Source: Salinivibrio costicola subsp. costicola ATCC 33508 = LMG 11651 (GTDB lineage Bacteria; Pseudomonadota; Gammaproteobacteria; Enterobacterales; Vibrionaceae). From it: a DNA stretch of 49,102 bases. The notes under the pieces are model-generated. The model did no database searches. It saw only the letters and a list, made by a program, of their open reading frames with translations, and was not told the origin of the DNA. Below are positions 38,285-47,782 of this stretch, one piece after another; the stretch's first letter is position 1; each line of letters begins with the position of its first letter. The stretch is from positions 1,777 through 50,878 of the forward strand of contig AQOF01000046.1 in the NCBI GenBank assembly GCA_000565345.1, written 5' to 3'. A program made the translations under genes and the position numbers.

Positions 38285-38993
38285 AACTTATTATTCTACC
38301 TCTAAGTGTGCTGACATGCACCTGTTGAGCGTGCTAAAGCCGTTAAATCACGTGATGACTATGCCGCAAAATCGCGGCAAAATCCGTTGGGTTCCGCTCT
38401 CTTCCTGCCGGGCAATCGTGCAAAAAAACGCCATATTCACTGGGTTTTTCTATCAAGGCAACATAAGCCAATAAAGCCGATTGCTGGACTCTGGTCTCCC
38501 TGCTATAGTTGCGGCGTTAGTCAGAAAAGCAAACGCTTAGCTGACACACGGTTTATCGCCTGCGATAGAGATATCGCGCTTGGCAAACACGTGGCGCTCG
38601 GGGTATAAAACGCGAGTGGTGCGGTTGCGAATCGAGCAGTCGGTAACCGTCATGCGGTTAATCCCGCAATAGCACCATAATTCCGAATGCTTTTAAGGCG
38701 TTACGCGGCAATTGGCGTAAGACGTAAACCCAAAGCACCCGTTAGTGTGTTGACACGAGGCAGTGAGTCAGTGTCAGAGCTCTCCGCCATCGGTAAAAAA
38801 CGGCGGACGCCAACTGTGTAATCCGGTGAGCCATAAAAACCGTTGCAGCTGGCCGATTAAAACTTGCCCGAGCGCACCCCTGATTTTCTCCAGCCGGGAG
38901 GCTGCATCATATCAGACTTGGGGTCAGGCAGCATTGGCGACTGCTCTCGTCATCAACCGCTAATAACAACGATAAATAAATGAGAAAAATCAG
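38285..38993 (+). promoter_or_regulatory. rluC-rne intergenic region with structured rne leader
   Basis: The 709 bases between the divergent genes carry no gene. Several stems lie on the rne side: GTCAG/CTGAC at 38520-38545, CCGCC/GGCGG at 38783-38806, and CAGCC-GGGA-GGCTG at 38891-38904 with a GNRA-type loop. In E. coli the long rne 5' leader folds into hairpins that RNase E binds to control its own mRNA. The same role here is inferred from position and structure, not sequence identity. Confidence 0.5.
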
Positions 38994-41900
38994 ATGAAAA
39001 GAATGTTGATTAACGCAACTCAGAAAGAAGAGTTGCGCGTCGCATTGGTTGACGGTCAACGGTTATACGATCTCGATATCGAAAGCCCTGGCCATGAATC
39101 GAAAAAAGCTAACATTTACAAAGGACGCATCACCCGTATTGAACCCAGCTTGGAAGCGGCATTTGTTGATTACGGCGCAGACAGACACGGTTTCCTCCCG
39201 CTCAAAGAAATCGCCCGCGAATACTTCCCTTCCGGTTACAGCTATCAAGGCCGTCCCAACATCAAAGATGTGGTGAAAGAAGGCCAGGAAGTTATTGTCC
39301 AAGTAGACAAAGAGGAACGCGGTAATAAAGGTGCGGCACTGACCACCTTTGTTTCTTTAGCCGGTAGTTATCTGGTTCTGATGCCAAATAACCCGCGTGC
39401 AGGCGGTATCTCTCGCCGTATCGAAGGCGAAGAACGCAGCCAGCTGAAAGAAGCCATGTCCGGCCTCGAGCTACCACAAGGCATGGGGCTGATTGTCCGC
39501 ACGGCTGGGGTCGGCAAATCGGCCGAAGAGCTCGAGTGGGATTTAAAAGTGCTTCTTAACCATTGGCAAGCGGTGAAAGAAGCGGCAGCGGCAAACCCTG
39601 CACCTTTCCTTATCCATCAAGAAAGTAACGTGATTGCGCGCGCTATCCGTGACTACTTGCGTCGCGACATTGGCGAGATTTTGATCGACAGCGAAAAAGT
39701 CTTCACACGGGCGCAAGAACACATCAAGCTGGTTCGTCCTGACTTTGTCAGCCGCATTAAGTTTTATGATGGCGAAGTTCCACTCTTTAGCCATTATCAA
39801 ATCGAGAGCCAGATCGAATCGGCCTTCCAACGCGAAGTACGCTTGCCATCCGGCGGCTCGATTGTTATCGATCCGACTGAGGCACTGACGTCTATCGATA
39901 TTAACTCTGCCCGAGCCACCAAAGGCAGCGACATCGAAGAGACAGCTCGCCAAACCAACGTCGAAGCGGCAGAAGAAATTGCTCGCCAATTGCGTTTGCG
40001 TGACTTGGGCGGCCTGGTGGTGATCGACTTTATCGACATGACCCCAGTACGTCATCAACGCGAAGTCGAAAACATGCTTCGCGATTCGGTACGAATGGAT
40101 CGTGCTCGCGTACAAATCGGCCGCATCTCGCGCTTTGGCTTGTTAGAAATGTCGCGTCAGCGCTTAAGCCTTCATTGGCGGAAGCCAGTCATCATATTTG
40201 CCCACGCTGTAAGGGAACAGGCGTCATTCGTGATAACGAGTCACTGTCTCTTTCTATCCTTCGTTTGATGGAAGAAGAGGCAATGAAGGAAAACACCGCA
40301 CAAGTACTCGGTATTGTTCCTGTCCCTGTGGCCTCTTATCTGCTCAACGAAAAACGCCGCTCCGTCCAGCACATTGAGAAGTACCACAATGTCAAAGTGG
40401 TGGTGGTACCAAACGCCGAAATGCAGACCCCGCACTTTGATGTGGTTCGTGTGCGCGGTGGTGAAGAGATGACTGACCTGTCTTATCAATTGCCCGGTCA
40501 AATCGACGCGTTGAAAGAAGCAGAAGCACGCGAAGAGCCACAACAAGCACGTCCAGCGAAAAAACGTGAAGAGCCTGTTCTGCAAGGCTTTGCCGCACCC
40601 GCGACACCAGCGCCAAGTGCGCCAGCTCAAGCGGCGTCGACCGAGGCATCCGTTAAAGCGACAACACCGGGGTTATTGGCAAAAGTCGGTCAGTTCATTG
40701 CTAAGCTATTTAGCGCGCCTGCCAGTGATGAGGCGACGAGCCAAACCACACAAAAGCCTGAAGCATCAAGTCAGGAACAAGATCAGAAATCATCACGCGG
40801 CCAACAAAATCGTCGCAATCAGTCTCGTGGTAGTCAATCGCGTGGCAACTCATCGCGAAGCAACCCATCGGCTAGCAACCATAAGCCCGACGCGCAAGAC
40901 GAGCAAAGCGATAACAGCAGTAACGATCGCGGTCGTAACAATAAGCAACGTCGTCAGAATAAATCCCAAGAAGAACGTCGCGACACCAATCGTAAAGGCA
41001 AGAAACCTCGTAACGATAACCGTAGCGACAAAGCGAAGAAAACCGCAGAGCAAGCACCAGCGGTCGAACCACAAGACGACAGTAAAGCGGCGAAACCGCA
41101 AGCTGAAAAAGCGGATACTAAAGGTCAGAAGCCCAACGATCAGAAGGCGGAAAAAACCGAACAGGTTAAACAGCGCCGTCAACGTCGTAAGCTAAACCGT
41201 AGCGTGCGGATTAATAAAGACATCGTAGAGACACACGCGCCGGTCGAGACTGCCGCCGAGCCAGGCAAAGACTTGCATCAAGTCGGTGCCGAAGTCGCCC
41301 AACAAGCGAAACAGCAACCGGAAAACGGCAAAAAACAAGGCCAGCAGGACAAGCGTCGTAACCGTCGCTCACCTCGCCATCTTCGCGCCAGTGGCCAGCG
41401 TCGTCGTCGCCGTCCAATAGTGAAAAGCCCAATGCCGCTCACCACGGGCATGGCCTCACCGGAAATGGCAATGGGCAAAGTGTGGTCAGTAGAGCAACCG
41501 GTCAAGGTGAGGCAAGATCGCCGTCGCCAAGATAAACGCCAAACCCATCAACAGAGTGTGAGTGGTATTGTGAGTGGTGTGGCGCGTCCTGAAATGGCGA
41601 TGGGTAAAGTCATTATCATGCAAAGCAAACCGGCTGACGCGGCCCCCGTCTCAACCCGCCCTGCATCTTCTGTAGGTACACCCGCGGCTGAACAGAAGCC
41701 TGCTGTGCAGCCTGCTGTGCAGCCTGAGGTGGAAGCCACACCGCAAGTGGCCGTTTCACCCACACCGGCCACGACACCGGAGCATGATCCGAACGTCGAT
41801 TTAGTGACCGAGAAAGTGATTGAGCGCGAGGTGGCAATCAATGCACCGACCGCCACTATTCAATATCGCCGCGCAACATCACCGATGATGAAAGCGCCGG

Positions 41901-42034
41901 CACCGAATGAGACAGTCGATCACAGCCCTGTGGCTATCGCCGCGTTTAACGCGCCAAACGCAGACGCCAAAGCAGCAGGTAGTGCCTGCGCTCGTGCATC
42001 AGCGTATGCGCCTGCGACCAAGCCCCAGCACTAA
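38994..42034 (+). CDS. rne: Ribonuclease E (apparent frameshift near 40170)
   Basis: The endoribonuclease at the core of the RNA degradosome. It begins [30 protein letters not shown]; the S1 domain (about 35-120), 5' sensor and DNase-like catalytic region ([24 protein letters not shown]) follow. The zinc link CPRCKGTG comes just after a break: one extra C near 40170 turns RLSLHWRK into [21 protein letters not shown]. Repaired length is about 1013 residues. The C-terminal half is the disordered scaffold with Arg-rich RNA-binding tracts (RRNRR, GQRRRRR) and two PEMAMGKV repeats. rne is essential in relatives, so the break is almost surely an undercalled C run. Confidence 0.93.
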
Positions 42035-42057
42035 TCGCTAGGCTTAACGGCATTCTT

Positions 42058-42091
42058 CAAAGGCCTCGGCATATGCTGAGGCCTTTTTTTA
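42058..42091 (+). terminator. Terminator after rne
   Basis: The stem AGGCCTC/GAGGCCT, extended by GCATATGC in the loop (42061-42083), is followed by seven T residues. Confidence 0.85.
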
Positions 42092-42425
42092 GGTTTATTC
42101 CGCCAACGCAATACCTGTCACCCTACCCTCACTTGCAGCGATACATAGAAAAGTGCGTCAATCAACACGCTTCTATTGATACTTCCTTGTCAAAGCGAAA
42201 AAACGCAGTAACGTCGTAACAGGATGCGTTCCTCAAGCCTGATTATTCACGTTAACATTGACTCAGACAGGACGAGTGAACCCACAACCTTTATTAAAGT
42301 GCTGTAGGGAAAATGCTGTTTATTATGAAGAAGTTTCTCGCTGTCTACCCAATAGCGCCTTTCACCACCACCTAAATTAATTTCGCTTAGGCTCATTAGA
42401 TTTAGATGGAGCACTTGGCGCTTTC
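42092..42425. other. Gene-free region before the GH9 remnant
   Basis: I see no supported gene in these 334 bases. It may hold decayed sequence of the missing GH9 front half, but I find no residual similarity. Confidence 0.4.
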
Positions 42426-43029
42426 GGGTAGAAACCGAACCCAGTCACCAGGCTATCGCGCAAACAGCACTGGAACGCGCCTGCCAGTTTGAGCTGAGCC
42501 TAACACAAACCGCCGATAATCCATTCGCGTATCCGCGTCAGTACGTCAAACCCGTCGATGGCGTTAAACAGGTGCGTCACTTTATTCCTCACCACAATGA
42601 AACCGGCTATTGGTGGCAAGGCGAGAATGCACGCTTGGGGTCACTGGCGACCTTTGCGTGTCATGCAACGCGCCATATTCAAGACGATGCGCTAAATGCT
42701 GCTCTCCACACCTTTAGCCAACGGGCGCTTAATTGGATCCTCGGTTTAAACCCATTTGACATCTGTATGCTCGATGGACATGGCCTCAACAACCCAGATT
42801 ACCTACCGCACTTGGGCTTTTTAATGCCAAAGGGGGGATCTGCAATGGCATTACCGCAGGGATGGAGGATGAAACACAGATTGCATTCAACCCCGCGCCA
42901 TATTGCGATGATATGGCGCAAAACTGGCGATGGGGCGAGCAGTGGTTGCCACATGCAAGCTGGTTTATGCTCGCCATCAGTGCGCAAACGCTGACTGGCA
43001 ACGGCCACTCGAACAAGGAGAACCCGTGA
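42426..43029 (+). pseudogene. C-terminal remnant of a GH9-family glycosidase
   Basis: From about 42430 the frame reads ETEPSHQAIAQTALERACQFELSL, then FIPHHNETGYWWQGENARLGSLATFA and LNWILGLNPFDICMLDGHGLNNPDYLPHLGF, matching the last 200 residues of the GH9 'endoglucanase-related' proteins of the Vibrio chitin-sugar locus, normally near 570 residues. No front half is present: a stop at 42353 closes the frame. In addition six G at 42832-42837 should be seven to join MPKGG to ICNGITAGMEDETQIAFNP. The stop overlaps the hexosaminidase ATG (TGATG). The one-base shift may be an error; the lost N-terminus is not. Confidence 0.75.
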
Positions 43030-45040
43030 TGACTTACCGCCTCGATCTGAGTGTGATCAACGAGTATCCCAATGACACTCCGCCCCGTAGCCGAATGGGG
43101 TTAACCTTGCATAATCTCACCGACTGTCCCTTAGATCAGCTGCCTATTGCGGTACTGTTTGATCGCTTCATCAACGCCAAGACCCCGTCACAAGGCAGCA
43201 TCGAGCAAGTTGGCAGCTATTGCGTCATTACACCGGAGCATCAAACACTCGATGCCAATCAGAGCTTATACATCGAGTTTGATGCCCACACGCCGCCATT
43301 ACGGTTCCTTTGTGCGGGCTTTAAAGATGCACTGCTCTATGCCAATGGCGAGCAGTATTCAGTGATGCTCACTCCCATTAACTTGGCACATACTCACACC
43401 ACACGCTCATCGATTCCAGATGTTCATCCCGCCGAGCACGCCATTATTCCGGTGCCTAAATCGGTGCGCCACCAGCCAGGATACTTTACGCTTTCACCCA
43501 CAACACCGTTAATCGCAGTGGATCCACAGGCCCTGCCCGCCGCGCAGTGGCTAAGCAACGAATGGGTTCGCATGTACCCGCAAGCTGATATTGCACTCGA
43601 CCCACGTCATCAAGATGCGGTCACTGGCGATCATGCTATTCTCTTACGGCCGCTACCCGACTCCGCGCTTCGGGATATCACACACCGCGATGAGGCCTAT
43701 CAGCTCACCGTCACCGACCAAGGCGTGGTTATCCAAGCCTGTGCTGAGCGCGGGTTTATTCACGGCTGCGCGTCGCTGTTGCAACTTTGCCAAGAGCAAG
43801 ACACACAGCTTCGGATACCGGCAATAAAAATCAGCGATGCACCACGCTTTGCTTACCGAGGATGATGCTCGATTGTGCGCGTCATTTTCATTCGGTGGAC
43901 ACGATAAAGCGACTGATTAACCAGTTGGCCTATTTTAAGTTCAATACCTTTCATTGGCATTTAACCGACGATGAAGGCTGGCGACTGGAAATTAAAGCCC
44001 TGCCTGAATTGACGCGCTATGGGAGTCAACGCGGCCCCAACACCCGCCTTGCTCCGCAGTTCAGTCACATTGCAGAACGTCACGAAGGCTATTATCGCCA
44101 AGAAGAAGTACGTGACGTGATTGAATACGCCGCAGCCCGTGGTATTACCGTCATTCCTGAAATTGATATTCCCGGCCACTGTCGCGCGGCAATCAAAGCG
44201 CTGCCTGATTGGCTACACGATGCCGACGACTGCTCGACTTACCGCAGCGTGCAGCACTACACCGATAACGTATTATCGCCAGCCCTCGATGGCACGTATC
44301 GATTTTTAGATACGGTATTAAATGAAGTCGCCGAGCTTTTCCCCGCCTCATGGGTCCATATTGGCGCCGATGAAGTCCCTGACGGGGTATGGACGGATAG
44401 CCCAATTTATCGGGACAGACGCATGAGCGGAGAAACGACCGCTTCGCTACAAATTTATCGGGACAGACGCATGAACGGAGAAACGACCGCTTCGCTACAG
44501 GGACAGATACTGACCTATGCTGAGCAAAAGCTTCGCGCCTTGGGCAAACGCATGGTTGGCTGGGAAGAAGTGCAGCACGGCGATAAAGTGAGCAAGAATA
44601 CCGTGATCTATTCATGGCAAAGCGAAGACGCCGCACTGCATTGTGCGCAGCATGGTTTTGATGTGATTTTAACCCCGGGTCAGGCGACCTATCTCGATAT
44701 GGTGCAAGATTATGCTGCCACCGAGCCCGGGCTCGACTGGGCGGGCGTCACACCATTAGAAAAAGCCTACCAATATGAACCGCTAGCAAGCCTCGCCAGT
44801 GATGACCCCGCTCGTGAGCATATGCTAGGCGTACAATGTGCACTCTGGAGTGAACTGATCACTAATCAGGACAGGCTCGATTATATGGTGTTTCCAAGGC
44901 TTACCGCCATTGCAGAAGCGGCCTGGAGCCACAGTGAGCGCCGTGACTGGCTCGATTATCTGGCCAGACTCAAAGCGCAGTTACCGCGTTTAGACAAGTT
45001 CGGTATTCAATACCGTTCCCCTTGGGCATCGAACAAGTAG
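43029..45040 (+). CDS. Beta-N-acetylhexosaminidase, GH20 (apparent frameshift near 43860; internal 48-bp duplication)
   Basis: This cytosolic enzyme (no signal peptide) likely releases GlcNAc from chitin oligosaccharides. The N-terminal domain runs to residue about 275. The TIM barrel begins at the break: AYRG plus one missing G continues as GMMLDCARHFHSVDTIKRLINQLAYFKFNTFHWHLTDDEGWRLE. The catalytic pair Asp448-Glu449 is in HIGADEVPDG. Right after it a 16-residue segment (IYRDRRM-S/N-GETTASLQ) occurs twice in tandem. WEEVQHGDKV and CALWSELI follow. Corrected length is about 670 residues, longer than the roughly 640 usual for relatives. AAGGAG lies 8 bases before the ATG. Confidence 0.85.
44404..44499 (+). 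repeat. 48-bp tandem direct repeat inside the GH20 gene
   Basis: Units 44404-44451 and 44452-44499 differ at one base (GAGCGG versus GAACGG). The length is a multiple of three and keeps the frame. Each unit starts AATTTATCGGGACAGACGC, similar to the repeats around the transposase at 46370. Confidence 0.9.
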
Positions 45041-45148
45041 GCCGAATTCGCCCACCTGGCAGTGCTCCTGCGCTGCCAGCTCTTTGCGCTCGCATCCCAT
45101 CTGTTTATAATGCCCAGCCATTGTTGTCAGTCTGAGAGTGTTTTCGGC

Positions 45149-45915
45149 ATGCTACGCCAAGAAATTAATACCCTACTCACCCCTATTCATGGTTTTCTGC
45201 ACTGTCAAACCCCCGACAGTTGGATTGACGCGGCCATTCAGCCTGACAATCAATCGATTCTTTTGCGCGATCACGCAAACTGCGAATTAAAAGCCAGCCA
45301 AACCGCGATGTGGCTGATCCGTAAATATGCAGTCGACGCGGCGAGTGGCGAGCAACTGCTGGCATGGGCCAAACCCTATGAAGACTTTGTTTATCGCCGC
45401 ATTCGCGATGGGATCTTCCACGCGCGCAAAAACGGCCTCAGCGCGCCTTTAACCCCTAAAGCCGGCTTTGCCCACGGCCAAGCTTGATTGATAAAATGGT
45501 CCGGTTAATCAAAGAAGAGTTTCATCATTTTGAGCAAGTGATTGAAATCATGGACGCACGCGGTATTCCTTATCAACCGTTAGAAGCAGGTCGCTACGCC
45601 AAAGGATTAATGCGCGCGGCACGCACTCACGAGCCGGCAACCTTGGTCGATAAACTGATTATTGGCGCCTACATTGAAGCACGTTCCTGCGAGCGCTTTG
45701 CCAAAGTCGCCCCACACCTCGATGATGAACTACAAAAGTTCTACATCTCGCTACTGCGCTCGGAAGCACGCCATTATCAAGATTACCTGACGCTCGCAGA
45801 AACCATCGCCGGCGAAGACATTCGCGACCGTATCCAAACCATCGGCGAGCGCGAAGCCGAGTTGATCCAAGCGCCCGACAGCCAATTCCGCTTTCACAGC
45901 GGCGCCCCTGTCTAA
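45149..45915 (+). CDS. miaE: tRNA-(ms2io6A)-hydroxylase MiaE (apparent frameshift near 45484)
   Basis: MiaE is a diiron monooxygenase that hydroxylates the isopentenyl group of ms2i6A37 in tRNA. The N-terminal part reads MLRQEINTLLTPIHGFLHCQTPDSWIDAA, with DHANCELKASQTAMWLIRKY. After the break come IKEEFHHFEQVIEIMDARGIPYQPL, AYIEARSCERF and RSEARHYQDYL, the four-helix carboxylate/His ligand motifs. The frames join as AHGQALIDKMVRLI when one base is added to the TT near 45484. Corrected length is 255 residues. The ATG at 45149 is preferred; an upstream in-frame start adds 29 unrelated residues. Confidence 0.88.
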
Positions 45916-45936
45916 CTTCTTATGGCCGCTTCTCTT

Positions 45937-46245
45937 TGTGGGGACAGGCACTTTTATTCAACGTGATTTCCTACAGGGATTTCCTGGGATTTCCTGCGGG
46001 GACAGGATTTCCTGCGGGGACAGACACCTTGGATTTCCTGCGGGGACAGACACCTTTACACCTGTCCCTACTAAGTCTCCTTTCCAGGGACAGGCACTTT
46101 TAGTTTTCGCCGGATACAAACACCTCTTGGTGACTGTCCTGGTAGTTTGTTCTGGTAGTTTGCTTTATTGCACGCCTGTCCCCGTTGTTTACTGTTGTTT
46201 TCCCGTTATTTACTAATCGTACTAATCGGGACAGACGCCTTTAGT
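45937..46245. repeat. REP-like repeat cluster upstream of the RAYT gene
   Basis: GGGACAGGCAC or GGGACAGACRC occurs at 45941, 46015, 46041, 46087 and 46228. A hairpin CCTGTCCCT/AGGGACAGG lies at 46061-46069 and 46086-46094. A ladder of GGATTTCCTG units expands stepwise: 10 bases at 45977, 18 at 45987, then two exact 26-base units at 46005-46030 and 46031-46056. There is no gene here. Short inverted CTGTCCC copies lie near 46134 and 46177. Confidence 0.75.
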
Positions 46246-46369
46246 AACTAACCAATCTCACAGTTACAGTATTTCTTGTACTGTCACGAAAAACCAGGCC
46301 AGAAAAGATGATAACTGTTCATTTATACAGTACCTTTTACATACACCCATCTACCAAAAGGGACTGACG

Positions 46370-47320
46370 ATGACCAAAGCTCGCGCATCTTTAGTGAACC
46401 TATCAGCCACACCCTATTATCATTGCGTCTCACGCTGCGTGCGCCGCTCTTTCCTGTGTGGCTATGACGCTCAATCGCAAAAAAGCTATGAGCATCGTCG
46501 CGCATGGATAGAAACGCGTTTACTTACACTAGCCAAAGCTTTTTGCATCGATATCTGCGCTTACGCCATTATGAGCAATCATTATCACGTTGTCCTACAT
46601 ATCAATGCAAAAGCCGCCCAATCCCTGACAAATACCGACGTTATCGACCGCTGGCTAGCCTTTCACCAGGCTCCAGTACTCATCCAACGTTTTCGTCAGG
46701 GAGAATCTCTCTCCAAATCGGAGTACAAAGCGTGCTGTCGGATCATTGAGAGCTGGCGCGAGCGTTTGATGTCTGTCAGTTGGTTTATGAAGCTGCTCAA
46801 TCAATATATTTCAGCGCAAGCGAACCGAGAAGATCAATGCACGGGGCATTTTTGGGAAGGACGCTTTAAAAGTCAGGCCTTGTTGGATGACAAAGCTCTT
46901 GCTGCGGCAATGGCCTATGTCGATTTAAACCCCGTGAGAGCAGGTATTACCAAACAGCCCAAGCATTCGAATTACACATCGATAAAAAAGCGCGTTGAAT
47001 CACTCGAGCAAAATAAAGCGACCCCAGCAGGCTTATTCGCCTTTGCAGGAAACCCGAGGAAATCTATGCCCGACGGCATTCCGTTTCGGCTAATGGACTA
47101 TTTAGCACTTGTTGAATGGACCTGCCACAAGAGACAAGACGCGGGCTCAAATCAGCGGCCTCCCCTACTCACACAGTTGAATATGTCGAGTGAAACCTGG
47201 CTGACCACATGCGCTCATTTAGAGTGCGGAAATGTTGTGGGCTCACTGTCGAGTATCCAAGCCGTATTACCGACACTGGGCCTAAAACGCATGACAGGCG
47301 TCATGATCCCAAATCGTTGA
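46370..47320 (+). CDS. REP-associated tyrosine transposase (RAYT, IS200/IS605-like Y1 family)
   Basis: This 316-residue protein has the Y1 transposase domain: NLSATPYYHCVSRCVRRSFLCG at the N-terminus, the HUH motif in AIMSNHYHVVLHI (His71-Tyr-His73), and AMAYVDLNPVRAG, which contains the catalytic Tyr region. GHFWEGRFKSQALLDD is also diagnostic of the group. RAYTs are domesticated relatives of IS200/IS605 transposases that nick and process REP sequences, which are present on both sides here. The C-terminal 100 residues form an extension of unknown role. The start follows AAAGGGACTGACG. Confidence 0.9.
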   Translation: MTKARASLVNLSATPYYHCVSRCVRRSFLCGYDAQSQKSYEHRRAWIETRLLTLAKAFCIDICAYAIMSNHYHVVLHINAKAAQSLTNTDVIDRWLAFHQAPVLIQRFRQGESLSKSEYKACCRIIESWRERLMSVSWFMKLLNQYISAQANREDQCTGHFWEGRFKSQALLDDKALAAAMAYVDLNPVRAGITKQPKHSNYTSIKKRVESLEQNKATPAGLFAFAGNPRKSMPDGIPFRLMDYLALVEWTCHKRQDAGSNQRPPLLTQLNMSSETWLTTCAHLECGNVVGSLSSIQAVLPTLGLKRMTGVMIPNR

Positions 47321-47377
47321 GGCTAGCACTAAAACACGCATCAATGCGTAAAGGAATCGTCATACTAGCCCGAAAAT

Positions 47378-47491
47378 CTACCCTACCCAATAAGCCAGCA
47401 CCATTATAAACACGAACAAAATACCTACCGCTTTTAAGAGCGGCTTTAGCCCTTTGGACCCACCTTTTGGGGACTGATTACAACATCCCAT
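47378..47491 (-). CDS. 37-residue single-span membrane peptide
   Basis: An uncommonly good ribosome site, GAGGAGGTAAT, precedes an ATG at 47491. The product begins MGCCNQSPKGGSKGLKPLLK, continues as a hydrophobic segment (AVGILFVFIMVLAYWVG) and stops at TAG (47378). The Cys pair near the N-terminus and a C-terminal membrane span recall short uncharacterised proteins I associate with vibrios, but I cannot name the family. It lies between the transposase gene and further repeats, in the opposite direction. Confidence 0.7.
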   Translation of the reverse strand: MGCCNQSPKGGSKGLKPLLKAVGILFVFIMVLAYWVG

Positions 47492-47589
47492 ATTACCTCC
47501 TCATCGTTATTTCCCCAGGATAAACCCTCCAGTTACAGGAAGGTAAAGGCATGTTCGGATTTTAAAGAGGTAAGATTTCATTAGAGATT

Positions 47590-47700
47590 TTACTAGGACA
47601 GGCATCTTAACAACGGCTTGCTGGTTACTAGTGGTGACTGTCCCGGATAAAGCGACTGTCTCGGATAAAGCGGATAAAGCGAAAAGTGTCTGTCCCACCA
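47590..47700. repeat. REP-like repeats downstream of the RAYT gene
   Basis: Inverted copies of the upstream motif occur (GGACAGGCATC at 47596, GTGACTGTCCC ending near 47643, GTGTCTGTCCC ending near 47695). The 9-base unit GGATAAAGC occurs at 47645, 47663 and 47672, the last two in tandem. The complement TTTATCCGGGACAGTC resembles the GH20 repeat motif. Confidence 0.65.
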
Positions 47701-47782
47701 AAAGAAAAAAGACAAAACTCGTTTTTGAGATTAATTTTTTGTACGCTTAAACAATTAATTAATCACAACCTAGGCCAAGAAC

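Noticed and set aside
40850-41182. Long antisense and alternative frames within rne
   Set aside because: They arise from the repetitive Arg/Lys/Gln-rich scaffold code, lack ribosome sites, and their products look like low-complexity shadows.
45977-46056. CRISPR array
   Set aside because: The units abut directly with no unique spacers of constant length, and no cas gene is present.
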